This document shows, one piece after another, positions 9,956-23,723 of a stretch of 64,000 nt of DNA (position 1 is its first letter; each line of letters starts with the position of its first letter). The position numbers and the translations under genes are program-made. Location: positions 62,001 through 126,000 of the forward strand of contig CANTUQ010000298.1 of the NCBI GenBank assembly GCA_947683425.1, written 5' to 3'. Origin of the DNA: Excoecaria cochinchinensis. Lineage: Eukaryota; Streptophyta; Magnoliopsida; Malpighiales; Euphorbiaceae. The notes beneath the pieces were generated by a model. It ran no database searches. It was not told the DNA's origin and saw only the letters and a list, made by a program, of their open reading frames with translations.

Positions 9956-12019
9956 GGATCCAAAATTTCACCACTTTTGGCGATTTCGGCGATTTCCCCT
10001 AGTATAATGCCTTCAGAAGCCCGCAAAAATTCGTCAGGTCACGACGAAGCCAATCCTCGACGCATTGTGACCGGCAGGCTCCCAGTAGCTATTCCGATCA
10101 GGTTTTCCTGAATTATTCGACCCGGATCCAAAATTTCACCACTTTTGGCGATTTCTCGATTTCGGCGATTTCCCCTAGTATAATGCCTTCAGAAGCCCGC
10201 AAAAATTTGTCAGGTCACGACGAAGCCAATCCTCGACGCATTGTGACCGGCAGGCTCCCAGTAGCTATTCCGATCAGGTTTTCCTGAATTATTCGACCCG
10301 GATCCAAAATTTCACCACTTTTGGCGATTTCGGCGATTTCCCCTAGTATAATGCCTTCAGAAGCCCGCAAAAATTCGTCAGGTCACGACGAAGCCAATCC
10401 TCGACGCATTGTGACCGGCAGGCTCCCAGTAGCTATTCCGATCAGGTTTTCCTGAATTATTCGACTCGGATCCAAAATTTCACCACTTTTGGCGATTTCG
10501 GCGATTTCCCCTAGTATAATGCCTTCAGAAGCCCGCAAAAATTCGTCAGGTCACGACGAAGCCAATCCTCGACGCATTGTGACCGGCAGGCTCCCAGTAG
10601 CTATTCCGATCAGGTTTTCCTGAATTATTCGACCCGGATCCAAAATTTCACCACTTTTGGCGATTTCTCGATTTCGGCGATTTCCCCTAGTATAATGCCT
10701 TCAGAAGCCCGCAAAAATTTGTCAGGTCACGACGAAGCCAATCCTCTACGCATTGTGACCGGCAGGCTCCCAGTAGCTATTCCGATCAGGTTTTCCTGAA
10801 TTATTCGACCCGGATCCAAAATTTCACCACTTTTGGCGATTTCTCGATTTCGGCGATTTCCCCTAGTATAATGCCTTCAGAAGCCCGCAAAAATTTGTCA
10901 GGTCACGACGAAGCCAATCCTCGACGCATTGTGACCGGCAGGCTCCCAGTAGCTATTCCGATCAGGTTTTCCTGAATTATTCGACCCGGATTCAAAATTT
11001 CACCACTTTTGGCGATTTCGGCGATTTCCCCTAGTATAATGCCTTCAGAAGCCCGCAAAAATTCGTCAGGTCACGACGAAGCCAATCCTCGACGCATTGT
11101 GACCGGCAGGCTCCCAGTAGCTATTCCGATCAGGTTTTCCTGAATTATTCGACTCGGATCCAAAATTTCACCACTTTTGGCGATTTCGGCGATTTCCCCT
11201 AGTATAATGCCTTCAGAAGCCCGCAAAAATTCGTCAGGTCACGACGAAGCCAATCCTCGACGCATTGTGACCGGCAGGCTCCCTGTAGCTATTCCGATCA
11301 GGTTTTCCTGAATTATTCGACCCGGATCCAAAATTTCACCACTTTTGGCGATTTCTCGATTTCGGCGATTTCCCCTAGTATAATGCCTTCAGAAGCCCGT
11401 AAAAATTCGTCAGGTCACGACGAAGCCAATCCTCGACGCATTGTGACCGGCAGGCTCCCAGTGGCTATTCCGATTAGGTTTTCCTGAATTATTCGATCCG
11501 GATCCAAAATTTCACCACTTTTGGCGATTTCTCGATATCGGCGATTTCCCCTAGTATAATGCCTTCAGAAGCCCGCAAAAATTCGTCAGGTCACGACGAA
11601 GCCAATCCTCGACGCATTGTGACCGGCAGGCTCCCAGTAGCTATTCCGATCAGGTTTTCCTGAATTATTCGACCCGGATCCAAAATTTCACCACTTTTGG
11701 CGATTTCGGCGATTTCCCCTAGTATAATGCCTTCAGAAGCCCGCAAAAATTCGTCAGGTCACGACGAAGCCAATCCTCGACGCATTGTGACCGGCAGGCT
11801 CCCAGTAGCTATTCCGATCAGGTTTTCCTGAATTATTCGACCCGGATCCAAAATTTCACCACTTTTGGCGATTTCTCGATTTCGGCGATTTCCCCTAGTA
11901 TAATGCCTTCAGAAGCCCGCAAAAATTCGTCAGGTCACGACGAAGCCAATCCTCGACGCATTGTGACCGGCAGGCTCCCAGTAGCTATTCCAATCAGGTT
12001 TTCCTGAATTATTCGACCC
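9956..12019. repeat. 12-monomer higher-order repeat, copy A (2064 bp)
   Basis: Monomer starts at 9956, 10124, 10300, 10468, 10636, 10812, 10988, 11156, 11324, 11500, 11676 and 11844 give the length pattern S L S S L L S S L L S L (six of 168, six of 176). Diagnostic variants in order include ATTCCAATC just before the block, ATTTGTCAGG, CTCTACGC (10747), GGATTC (10988), CTGTAGC (11283), GTGGCTATTCCGATTAGG (11463) and CGATATCGG. The same order recurs 2064 bp downstream. Confidence 0.95.
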
Positions 12020-14083
12020 GGATCCAAAATTTCACCACTTTTGGCGATTTCGGCGATTTCCCCTAGTATAATGCCTTCAGAAGCCCGCAAAAATTCGTCA
12101 GGTCACGACGAAGCCAATCCTCGACGCATTGTGACCGGCAGGCTCCCAGTAGCTATTCCGATCAGGTTTTCCTGAATTATTCGACCCGGATCCAAAATTT
12201 CACCACTTTTGGCGATTTCTCGATTTCGGCGATTTCCCCTAGTATAATGCCTTCAGAAGCCCGCAAAAATTTGTCAGGTCACGACGAAGCCAATCCTCGA
12301 CGCATTGTGACCGGCAGGCTCCCAGTAGCTATTCCGATCAGGTTTTCCTGAATTATTCGACCCGGATCCAAAATTTCACCACTTTTGGCGATTTCGGCGA
12401 TTTCCCCTAGTATAATGCCTTCAGAAGCCCGCAAAAATTCGTCAGGTCACGACGAAGCCAATCCTCGACGCATTGTGACCGGCAGGCTCCCAGTAGCTAT
12501 TCCGATCAGGTTTTCCTGAATTATTCGACTCGGATCCAAAATTTCACCACTTTTGGCGATTTCGGCGATTTCCCCTAGTATAATGCCTTCAGAAGCCCGC
12601 AAAAATTCGTCAGGTCACGACGAAGCCAATCCTCGACGCATTGTGACCGGCAGGCTCCCAGTAGCTATTCCGATCAGGTTTTCCTGAATTATTCGACCCG
12701 GATCCAAAATTTCACCACTTTTGGCGATTTCTCGATTTCGGCGATTTCCCCTAGTATAATGCCTTCAGAAGCCCGCAAAAATTTGTCAGGTCACGACGAA
12801 GCCAATCCTCTACGCATTGTGACCGGCAGGCTCCCAGTAGCTATTCCGATCAGGTTTTCCTGAATTATTCGACCCGGATCCAAAATTTCACCACTTTTGG
12901 CGATTTCTCGATTTCGGCGATTTCCCCTAGTATAATGCCTTCAGAAGCCCGCAAAAATTTGTCAGGTCACGACGAAGCCAATCCTCGACGCATTGTGACC
13001 GGCAGGCTCCCAGTAGCTATTCCGATCAGGTTTTCCTGAATTATTCGACCCGGATTCAAAATTTCACCACTTTTGGCGATTTCGGCGATTTCCCCTAGTA
13101 TAATGCCTTCAGAAGCCCGCAAAAATTCGTCAGGTCACGACGAAGCCAATCCTCGACGCATTGTGACCGGCAGGCTCCCAGTAGCTATTCCGATCAGGTT
13201 TTCCTGAATTATTCGACTCGGATCCAAAATTTCACCACTTTTGGCGATTTCGGCGATTTCCCCTAGTATAATGCCTTCAGAAGCCCGCAAAAATTCGTCA
13301 GGTCACGACGAAGCCAATCCTCGACGCATTGTGTCCGGCAGGCTCCCTGTAGCTATTCCGATCAGGTTTTCCTGAATTATTCGACCCGGATCCAAAATTT
13401 CACCACTTTTGGCGATTTCTCGATTTCGGCGATTTCCCCTAGTATAATGCCTTCAGAAGCCCGTAAAAATTCGTCAGGTCACGACGAAGCCAATCCTCGA
13501 CGCATTGTGACCGGCAGGCTCCCAGTGGCTATTCCGATTAGGTTTTCCTGAATTATTCGACCCGGATCCAAAATTTCACCACTTTTGGCGATTTCTCGAT
13601 ATCGGCGATTTCCCCTAGTATAATGCCTTCAGAAGCCAGCAAAAATTCGTCAGGTCACGACGAAGCCAATCCTCGACGCATTGTGACCGGCAGGCTCCCA
13701 ATAGCTATTCCGATCAGGTTTTCCTGAATTATTCGACCCGGATCCAAAATTTCACCACTTTTGGCGATTTCGGCGATTTCCCCTAGTATAATGCCTTCAG
13801 AAGCCCGCAAAAATTCGTCAGGTCACGACGAAGCCAATCCTCGACGCATTGTGACCGGCAGGCTCCCAGTAGCTATTCCGATCAGGTTTTCCTGAATTAT
13901 TCGACCCGGATCCAAAATTTCACCACTTTTGGCGATTTCTCGATTTCGGCGATTTCCCCTAGTATAATGCCTTCAGAAGCCCGCAAAAATTCGTCAGGTC
14001 ACGACGAAGCCAATCCTCGACGCATTGTGACCGGCAGGCTCCCAGTAGCTATTCCGATCAGGTTTTCCTGAATTATTCGACCC
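12020..14083. repeat. 12-monomer higher-order repeat, copy B (2064 bp)
   Basis: It has the same length pattern and variant order as copy A: CTCTACGC at 12811, CTGTAGC at 13347 and GTGGC at 13527, each exactly 2064 bp after its partner. Only a few private differences were seen, such as GTGTCCGG near 13333, GCCAGC near 13637 and CCAATAGC near 13700. Confidence 0.95.
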
Positions 14084-17000
14084 GGATCCAAAATTTCACC
14101 ACTTTTGGCGATTTCGGCGATTTCCCCTAGTATAATGCCTTCAGAAGCCCGCAAAAATTCGTCAGGTCATGACAAAGCCAATCCTCGACGCATTGTGACC
14201 GGCAGGCTCCCAGTAGCTATTCCGATCAGGTTTTCCTGAATTATTCGACCCGGATCCAAAATTTCACCACTTTTGGCGATTTCTCGATTTCGGCGATTTC
14301 CCCTAGTATAATGCCTTCAGAAGCCTGCAAAAATTTGTCAGGTCACGACGAAGCCAATCCTCGACGCATTGTGACCGGCAGGCTCCCAGTAGCTATTCCG
14401 ATCAGGTTTTCCTGAATTATTCGACCCGGATCCAAAATTTCACCACTTTTGGCGATTTCGGCGATTTCCCCTAGTATAATGCCTTCAGAAGCCCGCAAAA
14501 ATTCGTCAGGTCACGACGAAGCCAATCCTCGACGCATTGTGACCGGCAGGCTCCCAGTAGCTATTCCGATCAGGTTTTCCTGAATTATTCGACTCGGATC
14601 CAAAATTTCACCACTTTTGGCGATTTCGGCGATTTCCCCTAGTATAATGCCTTCAGAAGCCCGCAAAAATTCGTCAGGTCACGACGAAGCCAATCCTCGA
14701 CGCATTGTGACCGGCAGGCTCCCAGTAGCTATTCCGATCAGGTTTTCCTGAATTATTCGACCCGGATCCAAAATTTCACCACTTTTGGCGATTTCTCGAT
14801 TTCGGCGATTTCCCCTAGTATAATGCCTTCAGAAGCCCGCAAAAATTTGTCAGGTCACGACGAAGCCAATCCTCGACGCATTGTGACCGGCAGGCTCCCA
14901 GTAGCTATTCCGATCAGGTTTTCCTGAATTATTCGACCCGGATCCAAAATTTCACCACTTTTGGCGATTTCGGCGATTTCCCCTAGTATAATGCCTTCAG
15001 AAGCCCGCAAAAATTCGTCAGGTCACGACGAAGCCAATCCTCGACGCATTGTGACTGGCAGGCTCCCAGTAGCTATTCCGATCAGGTTTTCCTGAATTAT
15101 TCGACTCGGATCCAAAATTTCACCACTTTTGGCGATTTCGGCGATTTCCCCTAGTATAATGCCTTCAGAAGCCCGCAAAAATTCGTCAGGTCACGACGAA
15201 GCCAATCCTCGACGCATTGTGACCGGCAGGCTCCCAGTAGCTATTCCGATCAGGTTTTCCTGAATTATTCGACCCGGATCCAAAATTTCACCACTTTTGG
15301 CGATTTCTCGATTTCGGCGATTTCCCCTAGTATAATGCCTTCAGAAGCCCGCAAAAATTCGTCAGGTCACGACGAAGCCAATCCTCGAAGCATTGTGACC
15401 GGCAGGCTCCCAGTAGCTATTCCGATCAGGTTTTCCTGAATTATTCGACCAGGATCCAAAATTTCACCACTTTTGGCGATTTCTCGATTTCGGCGATTTC
15501 CCCTAGTATAATGCCTTCAGAAGCCCGCAAAAATTCGTCAGGTCACGACGAAGCCAATCCTCGACGCATTATGACCGGCAGGCTCCCAGTAGCTATTCCG
15601 ATCAGGTTTTCCTGAATTATTCGACCCGGATCCAAAATTTCACCACTTTTGGCGATTTCTCGATTTCGGCGATTTCCCCTAGTATAATGCCTTCAGAAGC
15701 CCGCAAAAATTTGTCAGGTCACGACGAAGCCAATCCTCGACGCATTGTGACCGGCAGGCTCCCAGTAGCTATTCCGATCAGGTTTTCCTGAATTATTCGA
15801 CCCGGATCCAAAATTTCACCACTTTTGGCGATTTCGGCGATTTCCCCTAGTATAATGCCTTCAGAAGCCCGCAAAAATTCGTCAGGTCACGACGAAGCCA
15901 ATCCTCGACGCATTGTGACTGGCAGGCTCCCAGTAGCTATTCCGATCAGGTTTTCCTGAATTATTCGACTCGGATCCAAAATTTCACCACTTTTGGCGAT
16001 TTCGGCGATTTCCCCTAGTATAATGCCTTCAGAAGCCCGCAAAAATTCGTCAGGTCACGACGAAGCCAATCCTCGACGCATTGTGACCGGCAGGCTCCCA
16101 GTAGCTATTCCGATCAGGTTTTCCTGAATTATTCGACTCGGATCCAAAATTTCACCACTTTTGGCGATTTCGGCGATTTCCCCTAGTATAATGCCTTCAG
16201 AAGCCCGCAAAAATTCGTCAGGTCACGACGAAGCCAATCCTCGACGCATTGTGACCGGCAGGCTCCCAGTAGCTATTCCGATCAGGTTTTCCTGAATTAT
16301 TCGACCCGGATCCAAAATTTCACCACTTTTGGCGATTTCTCGATTTCGGCGATTTCCCCTAGTATAATGCCTTCAGAAGCCCGCAAAAATTTGTCAGGTC
16401 ACGACGAAGCCAATCCTCTACGCATTGTGACCGGCAGGCTCCCAGTAGCTATTCCGATCAGGTTTTCCTGAATTATTCGACCCGGATCCAAAATTTCACC
16501 ACTTTTGGCGATTTCTCGATTTCGGCGATTTCCCCTAGTATAATGCCTTCAGAAGCCCGCAAAAATTTGTCAGGTCACGACGAAGCCAATCCTCGACGCA
16601 TTGTGACCGGCAGGCTCCCAGTAGCTATTCCGATCAGGTTTTCCTGAATTATTCGACCCGGATTCAAAATTTCACCACTTTTGGCGATTTCGGCGATTTC
16701 CCCTAGTATAATGCCTTCAGAAGCCCGCAAAAATTCGTCAGGTCACGACGAAGCCAATCCTCGACGCATTGTGACCGGCAGGCTCCCAGTAGCTATTCCG
16801 ATCAGGTTTTCCTGAATTATTCGACTCGGATCCAAAATTTCACCACTTTTGGCGATTTCGGCGATTTCCCCTAGTATAATGCCTTCAGAAGCCCGCAAAA
16901 ATTCGTCAGGTCACGACGAAGCCAATCCTCGACGCATTGTGACCGGCAGGCTCCCTGTAGCTATTCCGATCAGGTTTTCCTGAATTATTCGACCCGGATC

Positions 17001-17523
17001 CAAAATTTCACCACTTTTGGCGATTTCTCGATTTCGGCGATTTCCCCTAGTATAATGCCTTCAGAAGCCCGCAAAAATTCGTCAGGTCACGACGAAGCCA
17101 ATCCTCGACGCATTGTGACCGGCAGGCTCCCAGTAGCTATTCCGATCAGGTTTTCCTGAATTATTCGACCCGGATCCAAAATTTCACCACTTTTGGCGAT
17201 TTCTCGATTTCGGTGATTTCCCCTAGTATAATGCCTTCAGAAGCCCGCAAAAATTCGTCAGGTCACGACGAAGCCAATCCTCGAAGCATTGTGACCGGCA
17301 GGCTCCCAGTAGCTATTCCGATCAGGTTTTCCTGAATTATTCGACCCGGATCCAAAATTTCACCACTTTTGGCGATTTCTCGATTTCGGCGATTTCCCCT
17401 AGTATAATGCCTTCAGAAGCCCGCAAAAATTCGTCAGGTCACGACGAAGCCAATCCTCGACGCATTGTGACCGGCAGGCTCCCAGTAGCTATTCCAATCA
17501 GGTTTTCCTGAATTATTCGACCC
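14084..17523. repeat. Rearranged higher-order repeat segments
   Basis: The same monomer variants as the 12-mer appear in partial and altered order. A five-monomer repeat of 864 bp is visible from GACTGGC at 15053 and 15917. CTCTACGC (16419) and CTGTAGC (16955) then occur, but the GTGGC monomer that should follow is replaced by another type. The block looks like fragments of the higher-order repeat joined by unequal exchange. Confidence 0.82.
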
Positions 17524-19411
17524 GGATCCAAAATTTCACCACTTTTGGCGATTTCGGCGATTTCCCCTAGTATAATGCCTTCAGAAGCCCGCAAAAATTC
17601 GTCAGGTCACGACGAAGCCAATCCTCGACGCATTGTGACCGGCAGGCTCCCAGTAGCTATTCCGATCAGGTTTTCCTGAATTATTCGACCCGGATCCAAA
17701 ATTTCACCACTTTTGGCGATTTCTCGATTTCGGCGATTTCCCCTAGTATAATGCCTTCAGAAGCCCGCAAAAATTTGTCAGGTCACGACGAAGCCAATCC
17801 TCGACGCATTGTGACCGGCAGGCTCCCAGTAGCTATTCCGATCAGGTTTTCCTGAATTATTCGACCCGGATCCAAAATTTCACCACTTTTGGCGATTTCG
17901 GCGATTTCCCCTAGTATAATGCCTTCAGAAGCCCGCAAAAATTCGTCAGGTCACGACGAAGCCAATCCTCGACGCATTGTGACCGGCAGGCTCCCAGTAG
18001 CTATTCCGATCAGGTTTTCCTGAATTATTCGACTCGGATCCAAAATTTCACCACTTTTGGCGATTTCGGCGATTTCCCCTAGTATAATGCCTTCAGAAGC
18101 CCGCAAAAATTCGTCAGGTCACGACGAAGCCAATCCTCGACGCATTGTGACCGGCAGGCTCCCAGTAGCTATTCCGATCAGGTTTTCCTGAATTATTCGA
18201 CCCGGATCCAAAATTTCACCACTTTTGGCGATTTCTCGATTTCGGCGATTTCCCCTAGTATAATGCCTTCAGAAGCCCGCAAAAATTTGTCAGGTCACGA
18301 CGAAGCCAATCCTCTACGCATTGTGACCGGCAGGCTCCCAGTAGCTATTCCGATCAGGTTTTCCTGAATTATTCGACCCGGATCCAAAATTTCACCACTT
18401 TTGGCGATTTCTCGATTTCGGCGATTTCCCCTAGTATAATGCCTTCAGAAGCCCGCAAAAATTTGTCAGGTCACGACGAAGCCAATCCTCGACGCATTGT
18501 GACCGGCAGGCTCCCAGTAGCTATTCCGATCAGGTTTTCCTGAATTATTCGACCCGGATTCAAAATTTCACCACTTTTGGCGATTTCGGCGATTTCCCCT
18601 AGTATAATGCCTTCAGAAGCCCGCAAAAATTCGTCAGGTCACGACGAAGCCAATCCTCGACGCATTGTGACCGGCAGGCTCCCAGTAGCTATTCCGATCA
18701 GGTTTTCCTGAATTATTCGACTCGGATCCAAAATTTCACCACTTTTGGCGATTTCGGCGATTTCCCCTAGTATAATGCCTTCAGAAGCCCGCAAAAATTC
18801 GTCAGGTCACGACGAAGCCAATCCTCGACGCATTGTGACCGGCAGGCTCCCTGTAGCTATTCCGATCAGGTTTTCCTGAATTATTCGACCCGGATCCAAA
18901 ATTTCACCACTTTTGGCGATTTCTCGATTTCGGCGATTTCCCCTAGTATAATGCCTTCAGAAGCCCGTAAAAATTCGTCAGGTCACGACGAAGCCAATCC
19001 TCGACGCATTGTGACCGGCAGGCTCCCAGTGGCTATTCCGATTAGGTTTTCCTGAATTATTCGACCCGGATCCAAAATTTCACCACTTTTGGCGATTTCT
19101 CGATATCGGCGATTTCCCCTAGTATAATGCCTTCAGAAGCCCGCAAAAATTCGTCAGGTCACGACGAAGCCAATCCTCGACGCATTGTGACCGGCAGGCT
19201 CCCAGTAGCTATTCCGATCAGGTTTTCCTGAATTATTCGACCCGGATTCAAAATTTCACCACTTTTGGCGATTTCGGCGATTTCCCCTAGTATAATGCCT
19301 TCAGAAGCCCGCAAAAATTCGTCAGGTCACGACGAAGCCAATCCTCGACGCATTGTGACCGGCAGGCTCCCAGTAGCTATTCCGATCAGGTTTTCCTGAA
19401 TTATTCGACCC
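17524..19411. repeat. Higher-order repeat, copy C (11 of 12 monomers)
   Basis: Copy C lies 5504 bp after copy B and 7568 bp after copy A, with matching markers at 17495 (ATTCCAATC), 18315 (CTCTACGC), 18851 (CTGTAGC) and 19031 (GTGGC). The homology with copy A continues upstream to the GAAGCATTG variant (9716 and 17284). The last long monomer is missing; the array returns instead to the fifth monomer. Confidence 0.9.
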
Positions 19412-20619
19412 GGATCCAAAATTTCACCACTTTTGGCGATTTCTCGATTTCGGCGATTTCCCCTAGTATAATGCCTTCAGAAGCCCGCAAAAATTTGTCA
19501 GGTCACGACGAAGCCAATCCTCTACGCATTGTGACCGGCAGGCTCCCAGTAGCTATTCCGATCAGGTTTTCCTGAATTATTCGACCCGGATCCAAAATTT
19601 CACCACTTTTGGCGATTTCTCGATTTCGGCGATTTCCCCTAGTATAATGCCTTCAGAAGCCCGCAAAAATTTGTCAGGTCACGACGAAGCCAATCCTCGA
19701 CGCATTGTGACCGGCAGGCTCCCAGTAGCTATTCCGATCAGGTTTTCCTGAATTATTCGACCCGGATTCAAAATTTCACCACTTTTGGCGATTTCGGCGA
19801 TTTCCCCTAGTATAATGCCTTCAGAAGCCCGCAAAAATTCGTCAGGTCACGACGAAGCCAATCCTCGACGCATTGTGACCGGCAGGCTCCCAGTAGCTAT
19901 TCCGATCAGGTTTTCCTGAATTATTCGACTCGGATCCAAAATTTCACCACTTTTGGCGATTTCGGCGATTTCCCCTAGTATAATGCCTTCAGAAGCCCGC
20001 AAAAATTCGTCAGGTCACGACGAAGCCAATCCTCGACGCATTGTGACCGGCAGGCTCCCTGTAGCTATTCCGATCAGGTTTTCCTGAATTATTCGACCCG
20101 GATCCAAAATTTCACCACTTTTGGCGATTTCTCGATTTCGGCGATTTCCCCTAGTATAATGCCTTCAGAAGCCCGTAAAAATTCGTCAGGTCACGACGAA
20201 GCCAATCCTCGACGCATTGTGACCGGCAGGCTCCCAGTGGCTATTCTGATTAGGTTTTCCTGAATTATTCGACCCGGATCCAAAATTTCACCACTTTTGG
20301 CGATTTCTCGATATCGGCGATTTCCCCTAGTATAATGCCTTCAGAAGCCCGCAAAAATTCGTCAGGTCACGACGAAGCCAATCCTCGACGCATTGTGACC
20401 GGCAGGCTCCCAGTAGCTATTCCGATCAGGTTTTCCTGAATTATTCGACCCGGATTCAAAATTTCACCACTTTTGGCGATTTCGGCGATTTCCCCTAGTA
20501 TAATGCCTTCAGAAGCCCGCAAAAATTCGTCAGGTCACGACGAAGCCAATCCTCGACGCATTGTGACCGGCAGGCTCCCAGTAGCTATTCCGATCAGGTT
20601 TTCCTGAATTATTCGACCC
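18204..20619. repeat. Tandem duplication of seven monomers (2 x 1208 bp)
   Basis: Units 18204-19411 and 19412-20619 each have the pattern L L S S L L S. Markers repeat at exactly 1208 bp: 18315/19523, 18851/20059 and 19031/20239. This duplication lies inside the parent 12-mer and is therefore younger than it. Confidence 0.93.
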
Positions 20620-20795
20620 GGATCCAAAATTTCACCACTTTTGGCGATTTCTCGATTTCGGCGATTTCCCCTAGTATAATGCCTTCAGAAGCCCGCAAAA
20701 ATTCGTCAGGTCACGACGAAGCCAATCCTCGACGCATTGTGACCGGCAGGCTCCCAGTAGCTATTCCGATCAGGTTTTCCTGAATTATTCGACCC

Positions 20796-23723
20796 GGATC
20801 CAAAATTTCACCACTTTTGGCGATTTCGGCGATTTCCCCTAGTATAATGCCTTCAGAAGCCCGCAAAAATTCGTCAGGTCATGACAAAGCCAATCCTCGA
20901 CGCATTGTGACCGGCAGGCTCCCAGTAGCTATTCCGATCAGGTTTTCCTGAATTATTCGACCCGGATCCAAAATTTCACCACTTTTGGCGATTTCTCGAT
21001 TTCGGCGATTTCCCCTAGTATAATGCCTTCAGAAGCCTGCAAAAATTTGTCAGGTCACGACGAAGCCAATCCTCGACGCATTGTGACCGGCAGGCTCCCA
21101 GTAGCTATTCCGATTAGATTTTCCTGAATTATTCGACCCGGATCCAAAATTTCACCACTTTTGGCGATTTCGGCGATTTCCCCTAGTATAATGCCTTCAG
21201 AAGCCCGCAAAAATTCGTCAGGTCACGACGAAGCCAATCCTCGACGCATTATGACCGGCAGGCTCCCAGTAGCTATTCCGATCAGGTTTTCCTGAATTAT
21301 TCGACTCGGATCCAAAATTTCACCACTTTTGGCGATTTCGGCGATTTCCCCTAGTATAATGCCTTCAGAAGCCCGCAAAAATTCGTCAGGTCACGACGAA
21401 GCCAATCCTCGACGCATTGTGACCGGCAGGCTCCCAGTAGCTATTCCGATCAGGTTCTCCTGAATTATTCGACCCGGATCCAAAATTTCACCACTTTTGG
21501 CGATTTCTCGATTTCGGCGATTTCCCCTAGTATAATGCCTTCAGAAGCCCGCAAAAATTTGTCAGGTCACGACGAAGCCAATCCTCGACGCATTGTGACC
21601 GGCGGGCTCCCAGTAGCTATTCCGATCAGGTTTTCCTGAATTATTCGACCCGGATCCAAAATTTCACCACTTTTGGCGATTTCGGCGATTTCCCCTAGTA
21701 TAATGCCTTCAGAAGCCCGCAAAAATTCGTCAGGTCACGACGAAGCCAATCCTCGACGCATTGTGACTGGCAGGCTCCCAGTAGCTATTCCGATCAGGTT
21801 TTCCTGAATTATTCGACTCGGATCCAAAATTTCACCACTTTTGGCGATTTCGGCGATTTCCCCTAGTATAATGCCTTCAGAAGCCCGCAAAAATTCGTCA
21901 GGTCACGACGAAGCCAATCCTCGACGCATTGTGACCGGCAGGCTCGCAGTAGCTATTCCGATCAGGTTTTCCTGAATTATTCGACCCGGATCCAAAATTT
22001 CACCACTTTTGGCGATTTCTCGATTTCGGCGATTTCCCCTAATATAATGCCTTCAGAAGCCCGCAAAAATTCGTCAGGTCACGACGAAGCCAATCCTCGA
22101 CGCATTGTGACCGGCAGGCTCCCAGTAGCTATTCCGATCAGGTTTTCCTGAATTATTCGACCCGGATCCAAAATTTCACCACTTTTGGCGATTTCTCGAT
22201 TTCGGCGATTTCCCCTAGTATAATGCCTTCAGAAGCCCGCAAAAATTCGTCAGGTCACGACGAAGCCAATCCTCGACGCATTGTGACCGGCAGGCTCCCA
22301 GTAGCTATTCCGATCAGGTTTTCCTGAATTATTCGACTCGGATCCAAAATTTCACCACTTTTGGCGATTTCGGCGATTTCCCCTAGTATAATGCCTTCAG
22401 AAGCCCGCAAAAATTCGTCAGGTCACGACGAAGCCAATCCTAGACGCATTGTGACCGGCAGGCTCCCAGTAGCTATTCCGATCAGGTTTTCCTGAATTAT
22501 TCGACCCGGATCCAAAATTTCACCACTTTTGGCGATTTCTCGATTTCGGCGATTTCCCCTAGTATAATGCCTTCAGAAGCCCGCAAAAATTCATCAGGTC
22601 ACGACGAAGCCAATCCTCGACGCATTGTGACCGGCAGGCTCCCAGTAGCTATTCCGATCAGGTTTTCCTGAATTATTCGACCCGGATCCAAAATTTCACC
22701 ACTTTTGGCGATTTCTCGATTTCGGCGATTTCCCCTAGTATAATGCCTTCAGAAGCCCGCAAAAATTCGTCAGGTCACGACGAAGCCAATCCTCGACGCA
22801 TTGTGACCGGCAGGCTCCCAGTAGCTATTCCGATCAGGTTTTCCTGAATTATTCGACCCGGATCCAAAATTTCACCACTTTTGGCGATTTCTCGATTTCG
22901 GCGATTTCCCCTAGTATAATGCCTTCAGAAGCCCGCAAAAATTCGTCAGGTCACGACGAAGCCAATCCTCGACGCATTGTGACTGGCAGGCTCCCAGTAG
23001 CTATTCCGATCAGGTTTTCCCTAATTATTCGACTCGGATCCAAAATTTCACCACTTTTGGCGATTTCGGCGATTTCCCCTAGTATAATGCCTTCAGAAGC
23101 CCGCAAAAATTCGTCAGGTCACGACGAAGCCAATCCTCGACGCATTGTGACCGGCAGGCTCCCAGTAGCTATTCCAATCAGGTTTTCCTGAATTATTCGA
23201 CCCGGATCCAAAATTTCACCACTTTTGGCGATTTCTCGATTTCGGCGATTTCCCCTAATATAATGCCTTCAGAAGCCCGCAAAAATTCGTCAGGTCACGA
23301 CGAAGCCAATCCTCGACGCATTGTGACCGGCAGGCTCCCAGTAGCTATTCCGATCAGGTTTTCCTGAATTATTCGACCCGGATCCAAAATTTCACCACTT
23401 TTGGCGATTTCTCGATTTCGGCGATTTCCCCTAGTATAATGCCTTCAGAAGCCCGCAAAAATTCGTCAGGTCACGACGAAGCCAATCCTCGACGCATTGT
23501 GACCGGCAGGCTCCCAGTAGCTATTCCGATCAGGTTTTCCTGAATTATTCGACTCGGATCCAAAATTTCACCACTTTTGGCGATTTCGGCGATTTCCCCT
23601 AGTATAATGCCTTCAGAAGCCCGCAAAAATTCGTCAGGTCACGACGAAGCCAATCCTCGACGCATTGTGACCGGCAGGCTCCCAGTAGCTATTCCGATCA
23701 GGTTTTCCTGAATTATTCGACCC
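20796..23723. repeat. 17-monomer duplication, copy 1 (2928 bp)
   Basis: Nine long and eight short monomers. Rare variants include GTCATGACAAAG (20881), CGATTAGATT, GGCGGGCTCC, CTCGCAGTAG, CCCCTAATATA, CCTAGACGC, TTCATCAGG and TTCCCTAATTATT. All of those checked recur 2928 bp later. The preceding monomer is long with GACCCGG. Confidence 0.95.
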
